The position numbers and the translations under genes are program-made. From positions 64,501-128,500 of the forward strand of contig BLAL01000027.1 of NCBI GenBank assembly GCA_015698045.1: a DNA stretch of 64,000 bases, in the 5' to 3' direction. Below, piece by piece: positions 63,053-64,000 of the stretch. The notes under the pieces are model-generated. The model was not told where the DNA came from and searched no databases. It was given only the letters and a program-made list of their open reading frames with translations. The stretch's first letter is position 1. Every line of letters begins with the position of its first letter. The DNA is from Rhizophagus clarus. Lineage: Eukaryota; Glomeromycota; Glomeromycetes; Glomerales; Glomeraceae.

Positions 63053-64000
63053 AGTTCTTTGATTATTGTAAAGAAAGAACATAGTCAATTCCTCCTTCAG
63101 AATCAACAGATTTTACAATAGGTGCAATTCAAAGAACTTTTGTATTGTAACTGAAAAACTCCAGCTGAAACTATAAGATTTATGCATGATATATATTAAA
63201 TAAAAAATTTTACATGCCTTTATACCCTTTAATAACCATCTTGTATTTATTTGTTTCTTTTTCTTATTACTTTTATTTACAAGAATATTCAGTATTTCTT
63301 TTAGTTGACAAAATTTTTCTGTAAAGAATATTTTGAAATTTCCAGTTAATAGTCAATGTTTGTAATAAGTAACATATCACTATTTGGATGAGCAATTTTA
63401 ATGAAAATAATCTATAACACTGAAAAAGAAAAATATTTAAGGTATTTCTATTTATACTATGAAAAATTATACTATTTATTATGCCATTTTTGATTAACGT
63501 TGTGGAGGGAAAAGATCATCCTATCAGTATAACAATACTGTGTCATGCTGGTTCTCCACACTAAAACTCTTAATATGCTTAGTTTAGATTTTCCTTTCTC
63601 TTATCATTCAAATACTTTCCCTTTTCACTTTCTTATTATTCTTTTAATACTTCTCTCATGATAATTTCACCTTTACTTATTATGCGTCCTTTTTCATACA
63701 CTTCAATGTATCCTTTTTCATACACATTTGCTTTTAACTTTCATTTTGAAAGAGCTTCCGCCATCACTTTTCAATATACTTTAATTTTTAAACAAACATA
63801 ACTTCTTTCTTTGTTTAACATATCAAAAAAAAAAATAATAATTTATTTTTAAGGAAAGTTTTTAATAAGAAAAATTAATTCTTTATCGTACTTCTGAATT
63901 TAATCATTTTCCATTCATGAATTAATTATAAGTTTATTAATTAAAAGAAATTTTCTAAACTAAAAATTAAATTCAAATTTTGTTTCTGCATAATTTCTCC

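Larger units (their letters stand above)
59409..64000. other. Gene-free right arm of the window
   Basis: I found no convincing gene in 4.6 kb. 59,460-60,500 is less AT-rich than the rest and holds the inverted repeat at 60,098-60,453. 60,500-63,600 is AT-rich with few long A-runs, unlike the deserts. 62,884-63,044 is a tandem duplication. A 74-codon minus frame at 60,878-61,102 has no start context, splice or family support. Confidence 0.5.

Noticed and set aside
1-64000. tRNA or rRNA genes
   Set aside because: I looked for the T-loop GTTCRANNC signature with matching arms and for conserved rRNA words and found none that held up by eye. A covariance-model scan would be decisive.

Overview
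The window is eukaryotic nuclear DNA. It is strongly AT-rich, with many short introns (about 45-100 bp, GT..AG), frequent homopolymer tracts and intron-split housekeeping genes. The gene set suggests an early-diverging fungus, most likely an arbuscular mycorrhizal (Rhizophagus-like, Glomeromycotina) genome: Argonaute and NFX1-type zinc-finger helicase genes, a decaying Myb-like family, an F-box/LRR protein, a beta-propeller-plus-ion-channel protein, and an Integrator subunit that yeasts lack. The taxon is inferred from gene content. No search was run.

Layout. 1-8,329 (-): the 5' part of a ZNFX1-type SF1 RNA helicase with Cys-rich NFX1 fingers, running off the left edge. 9,576-13,150 (+): a complete Argonaute with an intact DEDH slicer tetrad, head-to-head with the helicase. 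13.7-20.3 kb (-): an uncharacterised protein, thioredoxin, an F-box protein and three tandem Myb-like copies (one intact, two decayed). 20.9-25.5 kb (-): a 1,331-residue propeller/ion-channel protein. 25.5-29.4 kb: a gene desert with a small TA-flanked MITE. 29.4-35.2 kb (+): a 20-exon, 1,428-residue redox fusion. 36.6-38.7 kb (-): a bHLH-zipper transcription factor. 41.0-44.3 kb (+): mitochondrial aconitase. 44.3-47.1 kb: an extreme AT desert. 47.1-51.1 kb (-): Integrator subunit 6. 52.2-53.0 kb (-): SYS1. 53.2-55.3 kb (-): an acidic protein with octapeptide repeats. 57.9-58.8 kb (+): a C2H2 zinc-finger protein. 59.1-59.4 kb (-): a short gene fragment. The rest is non-coding, with an inverted repeat and an 80-bp tandem duplication.

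Exon models for the helicase, Argonaute, redox fusion, ion-channel protein, bHLH factor, aconitase, INTS6, SYS1, repeat protein, thioredoxin and zinc-finger protein were built by hand. Each closes in a single frame across every junction, including exons of 13, 14, 14, 16, 18 and 26 nt.

Two loci stand out. The first is the polypeptide at 29.4-35.2 kb, which joins a secreted animal-type haem peroxidase domain, a DOMON haem domain, a cytochrome b561 membrane domain, cytochrome b5 and a b5-reductase-type flavoprotein. It reads as a complete transmembrane electron chain from cytosolic NAD(P)H to an extracellular peroxidase fold: an architecture analogous to animal dual oxidases but made of different parts, and its peroxidase domain has lost the distal histidine. 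The second is the head-to-head Argonaute/ZNFX1 pair, a plausible co-regulated small-RNA module.
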